A stretch of DNA of 64,000 nt from the NCBI RefSeq assembly GCF_964355755.1, contig NC_092675.1:2390312-2454311 (forward strand). The letters run 5' to 3'. Below the pieces are notes generated by a model. That model worked only from the letters and a program-made list of their open reading frames with translations, did no database searches and had not been told where the DNA came from. Every line of letters begins with the position of its first letter. Position 1 is the first letter of the stretch. Made by a program: the position numbers and the translations under genes. This stretch comes from Antedon mediterranea. Its lineage: Eukaryota > Echinodermata > Crinoidea > Comatulida > Antedonidae. Shown here one piece after another: positions 51,131 through 63,803 of the stretch.

Positions 51131-54100
51131 AAAAAAAAACTAATTTATAGCTATAAAAATTAATTTCATTTACTTATAATATGCCTACAGTATTGTGACG
51201 ATATAAAATGTAACGCGAGTTACAATGATACGTATGATCAAACGTTGCGGGTGACAACGCGATCGATCAAACGAAAACGTACCACCGGTAGTGATAGATT
51301 AGTGCTAATTGTTATTAGTTGCGCAACATTACGATCGATTGGACATTGCAACACTGACAATGAAAAGGAAATACAAGTTATTGCAAACATGTATATTGTA
51401 TAATAAGCTAAGATGCGCACTCATAATGAATAAAATGTTTGCACTCGTGACGCAAACGATGTCAATTTGTACGTGTTTCTTTCCACGTACGACGGAAGAA
51501 TCTTTGAACCAAACGTTGATACTTGCATGCACGTGATATGGTCAAAGTGTGAAATTGAAAATGGCCAAATGTTGCCTTTTAAGCACTTCGCGCTTCAATT
51601 ACAACATAGGTGCAACAGGCCGAGGGAATTCAAGCTCAATGTGTGCTAACCAGAAGAGCCTTAGTAAGAATAGTGGACATGCCAAAAATATTAAGAGCGT
51701 TTAATACAATTCCAATATAAAAATAATTAATGTTTATTCATGTTTTAGAGTGTTTTTAGAGATTCAAAATACGGTTGTCGATAGTGTAGTCCCTTGAACT
51801 CGTAGGTGGCCCAAAGTTGGATACGGGCAATTCCAAATTAGCAAAGTCATGTTCATTATCTCTTCACAGCCATCTGCTTCCTGAAACAGTACTTTTCTTA
51901 AGCTAGGAACGGAACTTTTGACAGGGAAGTTATTCAATCTTATTATTAGCGTTACTGAAACATAGCTACCCGCCGACACTGTCAACGATAAGTTAACAAT
52001 GCACACAACAAGCAAGATTCACTCTTCCCTTATTCAACCCAAATTTCAGTGTTTCGTGGGCCCGGATTCAATATCCAACGACTCCCAGCTCAGTAGATAG
52101 GGGTTAAAAATTGAAAACGGGGCGTGAAAATTCACCACCTCATCAAAAGGACTAGGCTATAGAGGCTGCAGCGGGCCTTTACTAACATTATCTCCGTTCA
52201 AAAGCAGCTCCAATCCTAATTCCCTAATTGGGAAAGCATTCTTAAGGGTCAACTATAATCAAGAGTATTACTATTAACAAGATAATATTATATAGTTATA
52301 ATTATTGTTGACCGACTAACGAAACAAACTTATCATATACAATCGAATGTTGATCATTACGGACAATTATAAAAAAAAAAAACATATCTATCTTTACAAA
52401 TAATGATTATTGCGGTAGGTCTATGTTAATTGATTATTTGATAAGAATAGGTGTGTAACAGTAGGCCTACTTCCTACTTCGATTTATATACTCATTCATA
52501 GATAGATTGATGCACGTATGCAGGAGTAAATGACCGGTAACCGGTACTACTTTCTACACAGTCAAACCGGGAAAATAAAACTGCCAATTGTTGTAATTTC
52601 CGCGTGGGGATAGGCTACTCATGAAGGAATTAGTTCAGTACCAATTCCATCATTCCGCGATGTGTATACCAGTAGTACATCAGGAAATAGAATAAATAGA
52701 GATGGCATTATTATTGAGATTATTGAGAGATTTTAATTAACGAATGAATGGTACTGGAGCATAAAGGTCAAATCATCAACCTCACATTACGTCTTTTGTT
52801 GAATCAAACATATGAAAACCTAGATGCCTCCTATTTAGAAAAAGATAGTTTAATTGGGAAGGCGTAGGCCAATATCAGTCTCACGTGACGTCCTAGATCG
52901 AAATCTAGATAAACAATATGAAAGGCTCTGCCTATTTGTAAGATTCTAAAGTCTAACTACGATTTTGTGTAAATAAATATTGAATTATCTATTTAATTTC
53001 AACATACAATACCAACACTACATTGAAAAAACCACATGAGAAGGAAGTAGGTCTAAATAAGTACTGTGCATTATTTGACACACGTGTGTTGCGTCACATA
53101 ATTCACAAATATGGATCTAGCACGCATGTCGCGTTTATTATAATAAGTACAAAATGGAAAGGGGAACTTCTGTGAAAAATCCCTAATTTGTTTTCTACTC
53201 AAAGGAGACGCACTTCAAATGTTCAGCAAAACATCAATTGTATATTGTAGAAGTCCTCAAACACATAAAACGTATCCGGTACAGGCCGCAACATTTTCTT
53301 TTCGGAACGTTTAATTAGGCAGGAATGATGAATAACTTATGAGATTAATAATTAAGGTATAAAGCGCGCGTACGGGCCCTGTCATTTTATAATTATTTAT
53401 ATAATGTTTGAATATTTGAATCAAATCCTGTTGGATATTGAAAAAAAAACAAATAACAACATGACAACATGGGCATGTTTTCTCTTGTAAATAAAAAAAA
53501 CAAAAACAATAAAATCAAAACCAATTGTTAAAGATTTAGATAATTTGATAAACTGCGAAGTAGCTTTTATTTGTCCAACGAAACAAATCAAAACATACGG
53601 CATCCAGATCACTACCTCTAGAATATCGAACTTACGATGACTATAGGGTTAGCACAAAGAAGTAAGTACCGTACCGCACCAAGCAAGATGATAATGACTG
53701 TTTTATTATCTACTGCGAAATTAGTTTTGCGTCAGGGAGCTAAAAATCGTTTTGCGTTGGCGTTTTGTGTTCTCAAATGTACGGAGTTTAAATTAAACAG
53801 TCAGTGGAGGAAAAACATTTGACCAATTATTATTTTGTTCAAGTGTTCTCATCTACCAGGGCCACCGGTGCACCAACGTTGCCCGTTTTTAGTTATCTAC
53901 TTGCTGATCAAACGTCAGTGTAATTTATAATAATGTCCAAATTAAGGGCACCTTTTATTGTCATTACGTGTTTTTTTACAATGGAAATTATAAAACTACC
54001 TTTAAATAGTTTTGTGCATTTTTTGTCGTCACAATCAATTGTCATCGAGTTGATTCGAAGCCTATATCACATTTGTGCGTGTGTGTAAAGTTAAGTTAAC

Positions 54101-54639
54101 GATTTGATAATTACCAGTTGCTGAAACTATACAAGATAAAGCTAGAAAATAGTTTGCTGTATTTGTGTACAACCAATTAAATACATTTGGTAAACTAAAG
54201 GCTAAAAGGCTTACATGTACTTAAGTTGGTAACTAACAACAAATGAAAACTGTGACCTAAACATAGCATCCACATGAGTGTACCTTCATTATCCACTGTT
54301 TACGTCATACATAGAACGAATTAAAGAACGTTCGTCACACTGGATCCAAAAATACATTTTTAAAGAACTATAGATAAATGACAAAAGATGTTAGAATTGA
54401 CACATGATGATTGTTGCAGAAAAATGAAATCACGTTGAAATGATTAGTCCTACTTTGCAGAAGTGAACTAGTTTCTGTGATAATTATTTTGTGGTTTATT
54501 TATTTATCAACAATTCGAAAAACAGCCTAAGAGAATTGAAAACCATGGCCAATTGCCCAGAACAGAACTGGGAACATTTTGTTTTTGCATAGTTCTTGTT
54601 TTTTCAATCTAGACATTGTGGGTGTGGTATCCATCCTTC

Positions 54640-55228
54640 AAAAGAGAGTTCCTCCTCCAAGAGAAGAAGAACAGTTTCTCCTCCAAAAGACAAAAGAAAT
54701 GGAGAACAGTTCCTCCTCCTAAAGACAAAAGAAATGGAGAACAGTTCCTCCTCCTAAAGACAAAAGAAATAGAGAACAGTTCCTCCTCCAAAAGAGATAG
54801 AGAACAGTTCCTCCTCCAAAAGACAAAAGAAATAAAGAACAGTTCCTCCTCCTAAAGACAAAAGAAATGGAGAACAGTTCCTCCTTCAAAAGAGATGGAG
54901 AACAGTTCCTCCTTTAAAAGAGATGGAGAACAGTTCCTCCTCCAAAAGAAACAAAATTGAGAAAAGTTACTCCTCCAAACGAGATGGAGAACAGTTCCTC
55001 TTCCAAAAGAGATGGAGAACAGTTCCTCCTCCAAAAGAAATGGAGAACAGTTCCTCCTCCAAAAGAGATGGAGAACAGTTCCTCCTCCAAAAGAGCTGGA
55101 AAACAGTTTCTCTTCCAAAAGAGATGGAGAACAGTTACTCCTCCAAACGAGATGGAGAACAGTTCCTCTTCCAAAAGAGATGGAGAACAGTTCCTCCTCC
55201 AAAAGAAATGGAGAACAGTACTAGGTTA
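54640..55228. repeat. 28-bp minisatellite, roughly 20 units
   Basis: Units of GGAGAACAGTTCCTCCTCC plus AAAAGAGAT, with 35-bp variants carrying AAAGACAAAAGAAAT in the first third. The unit lacks stops in several frames on both strands, giving false open frames. Confidence 0.95.
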
Positions 55229-56414
55229 GAAACACAATTCACTGGTGGATAATAACAATTATCTCTACAAGAGGTGGTGGAGAGGTGGCCAAGATTATTT
55301 ACACAATACAGTTTAGGATCTATAGTTCACTGCATGATGTCTCACTATTGTTTTTGTCAACTAGTCCTATACATTCCCCCGACCTTGGTTGCTTATTCAG
55401 TTTTGTGTACTTTAACTATTCAAGCCTAGTGAGTCACCATTTCTTTAAAATCGTTGTATAACTCACCCTAAAAGATATTATTGAAATCTTGTATGGTCAG
55501 TGAGTGGATAAATTTTGCTGGGTAGTACAGAAAGTCAAACAAGGACCAAAAATAAAAGTTTAGGGGTGATTTAAAATTTTGCATAATCAATCTATTGTTT
55601 AACTCTGGACAGCATTTACAGTTTATTTATTTTCAGCATTATTTTCATTCATTTTCCTTTTTTTTCTCAATTCTGAATAGAGGTTAAAATTCACGCCTCC
55701 CTCCCTCTCTTCCATTGTTTAAAAAGTCCACTATTTTTCACCACAACTTTGGAGTGACTATAAACTTGTTTTGTTATTGTTGTTTATTAATTTGTATGGT
55801 GAGCATAATAGAAAATAGTGTGCATGTGGTAACAGCATCATTATCACAATTAAAAGCTTGGTTAAAATTAACTTTATGATTGCCTATTATGTCTGGCTTT
55901 CTGAAAAGTCTGCTATGTGTTTTTAACGAAAACAACATTGTGGAGCCTGTTGGACCTCATACAAAGTCTGGGTTTGAAAAGTTTGTTCCATTTTTCAGAG
56001 AGTTCAATATTGGTACCGTTAATTGCTGCATGACTATTATTATCAAACTAACCATTACATTGGGCTGTCAACTTAGAAAAACTCCCAGGTATGAAACCAC
56101 AAATTTTAAGTAACAGTTCCGCAATATCCTGTTAGGGAGTATACCACCTTCCTGAGTAAATGCCAAATACTTCCTTTTAGAAAGCTTCTTGCCTTTTACA
56201 CACCACCAGGTAATATGCAAGTCATCAATATGGTGGTTCCTTAATATTTTTTATTTCATTTATACAAATGCCGGCCTTAGTCTAACAAAGGTAGCCCGGG
56301 TTCCACTCCAGGGCTAAAAAAAAATTGTTTAAATTACTTGGGCAACATATGGCTAACTGGAAGACCTGTTTTCATAAAAGGCAAAAACAAAATGAATTGA
56401 ATATAATTTGATGG
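55229..56414. other. Non-coding sequence between minisatellite blocks
   Basis: No coding or RNA gene seen. A 77-codon open frame at 55880-56113 has no recognisable motif. Confidence 0.4.
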
Positions 56415-56495
56415 ATTCCTCCTCCAAAAGAGATGGCGAAAAGTTCCCCCCCTCCAAACAAGATGGCAAAAAGTTCTTCCGCCAAAAAATAAAAG
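56415..56495. repeat. Detached remnant of the 28-bp minisatellite
   Basis: Two to three diverged units (CCTCCTCCAAAAGAGATGGC, CCAAACAAGATGGCAAAAAG) 1.2 kb away from the main array, with ATAAAAGAAAGG at the end like the 35-bp variants. Confidence 0.8.
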
Positions 56496-56720
56496 AAAGG
56501 CACATATAACAATGGATATTACTGGTTTCTCTCTCCTTTATCATTTGTTGATGGTTGTTATGGAATCCAATGCATTTATATCATAGACAGTTTGTGTGAA
56601 ATAAAGTTAAATTGAATAACATTTTTTTTCTAATTCCCTGTTCTCAGATGTGAGTGTGTATTTCTATTGAGTAGAGTAGTATTCACTGTACCTGAGGGCC
56701 CAATCTAACATCATGCACCA

Positions 56721-56870
56721 TAGAGCTTTGTTTCACACTATCAAACTTTATGTGATGTGCCAATATAATGGACATGACGATTTCATATCACTACCATATT
56801 TAAGCATATCACTACCATATTTGGGCACATTTTTTGTCACACTTGATTTATAAAGCTTGAAGCTTTGTTT
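56721..56870. mobile_element. MITE family 1, fourth copy
   Basis: Left end AGAGCTTTGTTTCACACTAT, right end AAGCTTTGTTTCACC, interior TATGTGATGTGCCAATATAA and ATCACTACCATATTT repeated. The right end seems duplicated or rearranged. Confidence 0.7.
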
Positions 56871-58709
56871 CACCTCCTCCAATAATGGATGATGTATATT
56901 TTACAATATTGGACAAAAATTATGTAATTTGCAACGAGTGACCATACCAGAAGCTGTGATTAGTCACTTCAACCAAAAACATATATGTTTAGATAGTCAT
57001 CGCATCACGATACTGATGTCATTATTGACATATAATTAATAAAACAATGCAAACTCACCTATCAACAAAGCAAAGTCATTATCATTAAATATTAATAATA
57101 ACATCATCACTACTTTACAATAAGGCTATTGTTAAGAATATATACAAAGTAGCCACATATCATTACAAAATAGAAAAATTAAATTACCATACATTTTTTA
57201 GCATAGTCATTACTGTTTTGCACTGAATATATTTTAGGTTCCACTAAAACTTAAACATTCTTGACAGTTTGCTACCCTAGCAAAAATCATATGTTTAGTG
57301 CATATACATAGGTTGAAGTTCATTTTAAGAGAAAGAAAAAGGTAAAAAAAATGATCAATTCTTCAAAATAATAATAAATATATTAATAATATATTAATCC
57401 AAAAAGATGGAAAAGCAGTAGAATCCACAGTGTCAGTGTAAATGTAATACTTTAAAAATGTTGTATACTTGACACAAACACTGGCAAACAGCCTATAAGT
57501 ATATATAAATCATACTGTCAAATTATAGAAACAGTGCTCATATTCGGCACATGATCTCATAATTGCGTCAAGCATAGTTCATTGGTGAAAGTATATATAG
57601 GTATACTTTATCTATGTTGACTCCAAATGATATAAATTTTATTTCGTTGAGTTTATATTTTTAGGAAGATAACCTTCAATTTCCATTGAAACAACATTGG
57701 TAGTATGATAACCATTCAGTCAAAAGGAATTCTAACAACCATTTTGAAGATGTTACCTAACACCTATAGCTTAGTCTAGGTTCTAGTCGGAGACTTAACT
57801 GATATTAGTAAAAAGATAAATATTTTGGCACATATGGCATTTCATACGTATACTACTTGAGCTTGTAATTGAAAAGCCGACTGGTGGACTAATATAAAAA
57901 AAGACAGAATTACAGACTTGGGGCAAGTCTAGCTATTATGTGTTATGAATGCTAGTGACAGAGAGGATACAATATTTTAATGTAAGAAATAATCTGTGGA
58001 AAGTATTTGTATATTCTAAAAAAGAATGAAAGGGTAATGCCACTTTAAGAGTATCAATACAGACAAAATAATTCATTTGAAAACTTTTGAAAATGAACAA
58101 TAAAAATTCAGCAGTGATTCTGCTAAAATGTGATGACAGAGCGTAATATACTAGCCGGCTTTTTACTCAATGTATAAATAGACACTTATTTCAACTGTTT
58201 TGGCTGAAACGAGTCAACCAGTAAATCCGTATTCAAAAGGACACAGATTGAATGCCGTTCAGTGACAAAGATGTATATTATTCTCGGTAAATAAGCTTAA
58301 AATCTTTTACAGAGACGTCATCCATGCCTCTTCACAATACAGTAAATTCAGGATCTAATAAATTCCTGACAGAACTGAGTTATTAAATTAAATACCAAAG
58401 GTTGCTAACCAAAAAATTCAAGGCCACAAAACTTTAAAAATAATATAAATTTGATTGGTGTACTCATACTTTTTTTTAACAATATTAAAAACTGCTAGTG
58501 TGGGCTCACATTATTATTTTTAAAAAACCTAGTACTGTATCGCCAACTATACAGTTTGTTTTTAAGGTTTTATATTTAAAATAAATTGTATAGATATTAT
58601 GATTGTAAACCGTCAAGAAAAGAAGGTATTTACCATATACATATTGTTTATTTTAAATGCTGATTTTATCTGTAATTGGTGAAGGTTTAACTTAGGCAGT
58701 GTTCCACAA
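56871..58709. other. Non-coding AT-rich sequence
   Basis: No coding exon, RNA gene or recognisable repeat was seen on either strand. Confidence 0.4.
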
Positions 58710-59160
58710 AAGATTTTGTGAGAAAAAAGCAAGCCAAAACAAATCTCTACTCATATCAACACAAATTATCTTTATCAGAAAGTGAAATATTTAGGTTAAA
58801 TGGAAATGAAAGTGTTTTGTTTACATTATAAAACTTCACCAAAATATAAATAAATAAATAATAAAATAAATATGATGCATTAGATGATGTAAAAACCATA
58901 ATGGATAAAATAAAGCCCTAAGCAAGATTCAGATTATTCTGTGATCCTATAAATATGTCATACCATTGTTTGCATTTTGTATTTGGATGAAAATATAATC
59001 ATCCTAAATTGGATTTTGATTTTGTGAGAAAAAAGCAAAACAAATCAAATCTCTACTCAAATCAATACAAATTATCATTATCAGAAAGTGAAATAGGGAA
59101 ATGAAAGTGTATGTTTACATTATAAAACTTCACAAAAATATAAATAAATAACTGGAATAT
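58710..59160. repeat. Direct duplication, two copies about 305 bp apart
   Basis: TTTTGTGAGAAAAAAGCAA, ATCTCTACTCA, ATCAGAAAGTGAAATA and TACATTATAAAACTTCAC occur in the same order at 58717-58850 and 59025-59150. The segment between them (58870-58997) recurs at 61240-61400. Confidence 0.85.
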
Positions 59161-60684
59161 TTCTGCTTGTTTCTTTCTACAATAATTTATTTACAGTACT
59201 TATATTAATGTTTAAAAACTGATGCGAAAGACATAACATCTCTATTGTTTGTAAAAGAGGCTTGGAATACTTGGAATAACTACAAAATCACCATATTGTA
59301 TCCATATGTTTAAGGTACTAAACAACAATGGTGATACAGTACAGTGTAAAGGATGGTATGACAAGCCCTAATGAAAAGTCAGCTCCTGATAACCCTACCC
59401 TGTTTTAATAGCATTAATATTGTAGGCCTTGCATATGTCTGGTTTTTCTGAAAAGTTTAGTTGAACAAACAAGTTCAGTTGAATATATTTATCCTAAAAC
59501 TTAATAGTACTGGATGAATGACAATATTCATATCCGTAGTATTCAGAATGTGTTTTTAATGGTAAGAGAAGAAGTTGGTAGCATTTTGGGCTTTAACAAA
59601 AATCTAGTTTAATCATTTTGTTTGTTACCGTCTGTTTACATGTTGTCATTGGTGGTTGTCAATGTTGTTTTATTGGTCATGTTTATTTTGTGTAGTATCT
59701 TGTTCATCGATTTACTTGTTTGTAGTATCTTGTTCATTGATTTACTTGTTGTTGACAATTATATTTTTTCAAAGTAAACTGATGAAAGAAATTTAGTAAC
59801 AGATTAAAAAAATATAGATATATACAGATACATGTAGAACCCTTATTAAAAGGGGACACATTAGGTACCCAATGAATTTCCTGCCTGCTGTTTATAAACA
59901 TATATTTGTTTGTTTCACAGCAATATAATAGGTGTCTCACAAGAGGATCTATCTATATCATTTTGGTAATAAAATATTAAATACAGTAACTAATATTTAA
60001 AAAAAATACAAATATGCTACAAAGTAGGACGGTACTAAAAATAATGATTATAAAAGGTAAATATTTTATTTTAAGCCTAAACTTGAAGTGTTCATAGACT
60101 AAAACCAAAATGTAGTCAGTATAAGTAACTTAATCTAGATTAGTGTGTGAAGTAGTCACTTTCAGTGCACAAACAAGGCCTTAATCCTCCAACAATGACT
60201 TTAAAAAGGATGTTAACAAATGATTGAATAGTACACGGAAATAATGCAAACTCAACTGAAAAACAAAACACTTTTTGTTAGTTTGTAAATCACTATAACG
60301 ACATCAGATTTTAAGACTAAGGAAGTTGGCATGCAGTTACCTTAATTTAAGTCACAGTTATTAAAAAACTATAAATAATAAATATATAAATGCTATTTTA
60401 ATATAAATAGAAACTCTTAAATGAACTGATAGTGTAAAACATATCTTGTCACATCTGTTATTTTATTTGCATTTATATATTATATTTTATACAGGATTAC
60501 ACAATCAGGTAAAAGAAAACCTGTTTTGCATTGTGGTCCTGTCATAAATACAAAAAAAAAAGCAGGGGGGGGGGGGAGGGATAAGATCGATATGTAGCTT
60601 TGAATGAAGCAACTGTTGGGGAATATTACATTTCAGTTATAGTGTTACAGTGATGTGATACAAAACCATGTATTGTAATATACA
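59161..60684. other. Non-coding AT-rich sequence
   Basis: Includes the 30-bp duplication at 59691 and an A/G homopolymer stretch near 60550-60580. Nothing else recognised. Confidence 0.4.
59691..59750. repeat. 30-bp direct duplication
   Basis: Two adjacent 30-bp units starting TGTAGTATCTTGTTCAT, one base different. Confidence 0.9.
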
Positions 60685-60720
60685 CTGATGAAGGGCTAGT
60701 GTTGCCCGAAAGCTCTGCTA
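60685..60720 (+). other. Hammerhead-like core sequence in repeat DNA
   Basis: CTGATGA, then a GGGC/GCCC hairpin, then GAAA, then AGC-TCT-GCT, which could form a short stem III. An extra A precedes stem II and no stem I pairing is visible, so it is at best a decayed ribozyme of the type found in Penelope-like retroelements. Confidence 0.3.
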
Positions 60721-60954
60721 ACTTTTCTGGCTGTTTTACTTCTCGTTTTGATTTAGCTTTTCACTTTTATTTTGTATCTCCATTGAGATCCCGCCACTGA
60801 TACCCACAGCATTGTCATTTTTTCAGTAATTTGCCTTTGGATTTAGAGTAATATATATATACATACATATGTTAATACTATATAAATTTAAAATACATGT
60901 TGTATAGGAATATGTGAATGGGTGTGCGCATGTATAGATGTTTTAATACATAAA

Positions 60955-61156
60955 CAGGCCTTGTCTTTTGAAAATCATAGGTCTGCTACAAATTGCACTC
61001 CTCAATACATTCAGAGGTGCTGGAGGTGTGCTGTTTGTATTTTTATGTGTAAAAGTTTATCAAATTATGGCGTGTTGTAAATCGCACTCCTCAAGGGCAG
61101 TTTAGGAGTGTGTTAGGGGAGTGATCGCACTCACTCACCTTAAAAGACAAGGCCTG
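60955..61156. mobile_element. 202-bp MITE with 15-bp perfect inverted ends and CATAAA target duplication
   Basis: CAGGCCTTGTCTTTT at 60955-60969 and its exact inverse at 61142-61156. CATAAA directly precedes the left end (60949-60954) and directly follows the right end (61157-61162). Interior contains repeated GCACTCCTCAA words. Good end and flank evidence for an insertion. Confidence 0.88.
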
Positions 61157-61239
61157 CATAAATGTTTCTGCATACCTATACTGTAAATGGGTTGGTTATG
61201 CTTGTAGATCTAAATACTGTAGTTATGGTAGTTAGTTAA

Positions 61240-61400
61240 TATGATGCATTAGATGACGTAATAAATGTAAAAAGCACAATGGATGAAACAAAGCCCTAAT
61301 CAAGATTCAAAATAGAACTTGATGTAAATTACTTTGTGATCATATAAATATGTCGTACCATTGTTTGCATTTTGTATGAAAATAATCATCCTAAATTGGA
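61240..61400. repeat. Diverged copy of the segment at 58870-58997
   Basis: Shares ATGATGCATTAGATGA, AAAGCCCTAA, CAAGATTCA and ACCATTGTTTGCATTTTGTA in order. Local duplication with about 10-15 percent difference by eye. Confidence 0.8.
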
Positions 61401-62174
61401 AAAATTCGGATTAGGTCCTCTACAGACCCACGGCAGCCACAATACAGTGCCTACCATCAATGACAGACTGAGATGGAATGTTTCAAAAGATAAATGGGGT
61501 TCTTTCAAGTACAATAGAAGTCAAGTTTTAAGTTCTTATCTGAGAAGACTTGTTCTATCTACTAACTAACTACTGGTCAAGGGGAGCCTCAAACATGCTA
61601 CGGTTTGCAGTGGTCTGTCCATTCAACTCAACTATTATGAAAATATGGTTATATAAAAATGTTTATTTATTTATAGAATGTTATTTCCGTTTAAAAATAT
61701 ACATTTGTCAAAAACCCCCTGGTACAAGGAAGTAAATAAGCGTATATTGGTGACAATGCAAGTATTTTAAACTCAAACAAACAGCTTTTATACAATTTTT
61801 TTTATTAGGTTATTTTTTTGCATTGTTATTGTATGCTTTCTGTTCATTTTTTAAGTAGGCCTATATTTTAACAATTCTACTATTACACAATGTAACAATG
61901 ACATTTGAGAAATAAGTCATAAACTATGTAATTGGGAATTATATTAATGTTACAATGAAAATTTTTACCAACGCATTGGTAAAAATAATACAATTGGTAG
62001 AAATGCATTTCCGGACAACAACCCCCTGGACAATTACTCCTCCGACAACTACCCCTGGGATATTACCCCCTGGAAAACTACCGTCTAGGACAACTAACCC
62101 TGTATACATATAACCTACTCGAAAAATATTCTCGAATGTTGCCTATTCATGAACAAGTCGCAACAAGTCCTAAA

Positions 62175-62260
62175 CATAATAATAATAATAATAACAGGAT
62201 TTTTATAGCGCACATACCACTCAAGAGTGCTCAAGGCGTTTTAGGTGTAGTAAACTGGAG
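62175..62260. repeat. AAT microsatellite plus GTGCTCAAGGCG-type repeat
   Basis: (AAT)n then ATTTTTATAGCGC and GAGTGCTCAAGGCGTTTTAG. Same family as 11420-11530. Confidence 0.6.
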
Positions 62261-62320
62261 CGGTCCTAGTAAACACCACACGATACACAAAGGTTATGAT
62301 GCTAATACTTAGTACTCTAG

Positions 62321-62662
62321 AAGGGTGTATATAGAGGGTTAGGTTCAGTTAAAGATCTGGGTATTTTAGACGTTTTTAAGTTGTTTGAATTAAGTATAGT
62401 TAAGTTTGTTCATAACCAAATAAACGGCAAAACACCACATCAAACAATGGAATACTTTTATTTAATTACACATAATGCTAGTACCAGATTTAGTAATAGA
62501 TATAATTTTGCAATTCCGAAAGCTCGCACAGATGCTGGTAAATTTAGAATTTCTTTTAATGGAGCTCAACTTTGGAATAATTTACCCTTAGTTATAAAAT
62601 GTACCTCTTCTAGATTTAAATTCATAAATGAAGTTAAATGTTTACTTTTACAAAAATATTAA
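62321..62662 (+). pseudogene. Non-LTR retrotransposon, C-terminal end of reverse transcriptase ORF (remnant)
   Basis: An open stretch of about 113 codons ending in TAA. It reads LGILDVFKLFELSIVKFVHN, then STRFSNRYNFAIPKARTDAG, then FNGAQLWNNLPLVIK and a basic end. This order (helical segment, R-rich region with IPKxRT, then G..LWNNLP) is the usual C-terminus of LINE-type reverse transcriptases. The catalytic part is missing and an in-frame stop precedes it at 62318. A 3' UTR-like tail with TTGTA repeats and GAATAAAG follows to about 62880. Confidence 0.75.
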
Positions 62663-63677
62663 TGTTAGCCCTTGTTTACGTTATTTCTTTCATATATTTG
62701 ATGTTTCTTTCTTATTGAATTATTGTTGATAGATGAAAATGTATGCATTATGACTAATTTATTTTTTGTGACAGGAGTCAAATCTTGATTAGCGAAAGCT
62801 ATTTTTTGGCTCCTTTTCACACACACATACATATTGTATTGTATTGTACTATTTATGTATGATGATGTGAATAAAGTTAGTATACTGTATATATTAGTTA
62901 TATTTAGCATTGAGGTTGATTATTTAAAGTTATGTTGATTAGTGTACTAACATATTAGTATCTAGGGTTAGGCGCCTGTGGTACTATTAAGCATAGTGTT
63001 GTGTGATGTTAATAGTAGAACACCACTAGAGGTGAATCTATACGAAGTAAATTTTGCAGAAACGAAATATTATTTTAATGAATTTCTCTGATTCCACCAA
63101 TGTTTTCAGTGGAATGTATACTGTAACCATACTAGCTAACTGTGGAGTAATCAATATTATGATAACAAAAACAAACAATGAAGAATTATTATTATTATTA
63201 CACAACTATTCAAGCTCAAATAATTACATGCATGCACACAAAAGTTGGCTACAGTAATTCTATTGAGGTTAGCCTAGTCATAAAATAATATAGGCACTAG
63301 TTATGTGGCTTTTGATATAAATAAATAGTAGAGACAAACTGAAAGTGAAATGTGGCGAGAGAATACTTCTTTAAACAGTTAATATGTGAAAAGTATAAAT
63401 AAGAGAATGGAGATTTAGTTACAGGAGTATAGGAATAGTGTTAAACAAATGCTGCTTGCAGGTATCAGAGTAGGTTGAAATTAGGCTGGGGGGGGCTGGG
63501 TAGAAAACGTGTCCCAGCTCATGACCGCAATGTGGCTTTTGCTAGGCTATGAATGGATCGATCAAATAAACCATGACAAAAAAGTTATTGATTAAAATTA
63601 AGTATGAAGCAAAGTATTCGGCACAAATAAGTAAATATTTAAGCTTTTAACACTTATTAAACATGTCTATGGGCCTT

Positions 63678-63803
63678 AAGACCTATGGTGATCAAGCTTT
63701 TGCAGCTCCTAAATTGTGGATCAATCTTCCTGATCCTGTTAAAAATGCATCCTCTATCATAGTTTTCAAAAAACTCTTAAAAACCCATCTTTTTTCTTTG
63801 TAA
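63678..63803 (+). pseudogene. Second non-LTR retrotransposon C-terminal remnant
   Basis: 41 codons: AFAAPKLWINLPDPVKNASS then IIVFKKLLKTHLFSL and a stop. This APKLWxxLP...FKKxLKTHLF pattern is typical of the end of CR1/L2/Rex-like ORF2. The 3' tail (CTCTTTGAGACAATC, CACTATATAAAT) also matches that class. The sequence differs from the remnant at 62321, so it is another family. Confidence 0.8.

Larger units (their letters stand above)
49301..54600. other. Non-coding region, mostly degraded repeats
   Basis: Contains a repeat fragment at 50098-50310 (ACCGGGGTAACCCCCTACTC, typical of a dispersed invertebrate repeat), the SINE-like copy at 51020, and otherwise AT-rich unique sequence. No exon chain or conserved motif was recognised on either strand. 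Confidence 0.5.

Noticed and set aside
51764-52015. 83-codon minus-strand frame
   Set aside because: No domain or exon-like borders that link to another exon; surroundings are degraded repeats.
54609-55252. Several 60-116 codon frames on both strands
   Set aside because: Periodic products of the 28-bp minisatellite, no start or splice support.
61372-61569. 65-codon frame (GLGPLQTHGSHN...)
   Set aside because: Starts within a duplicated non-coding segment; I recognise no family and see no splice context. Could be a piece of an unknown transposon.
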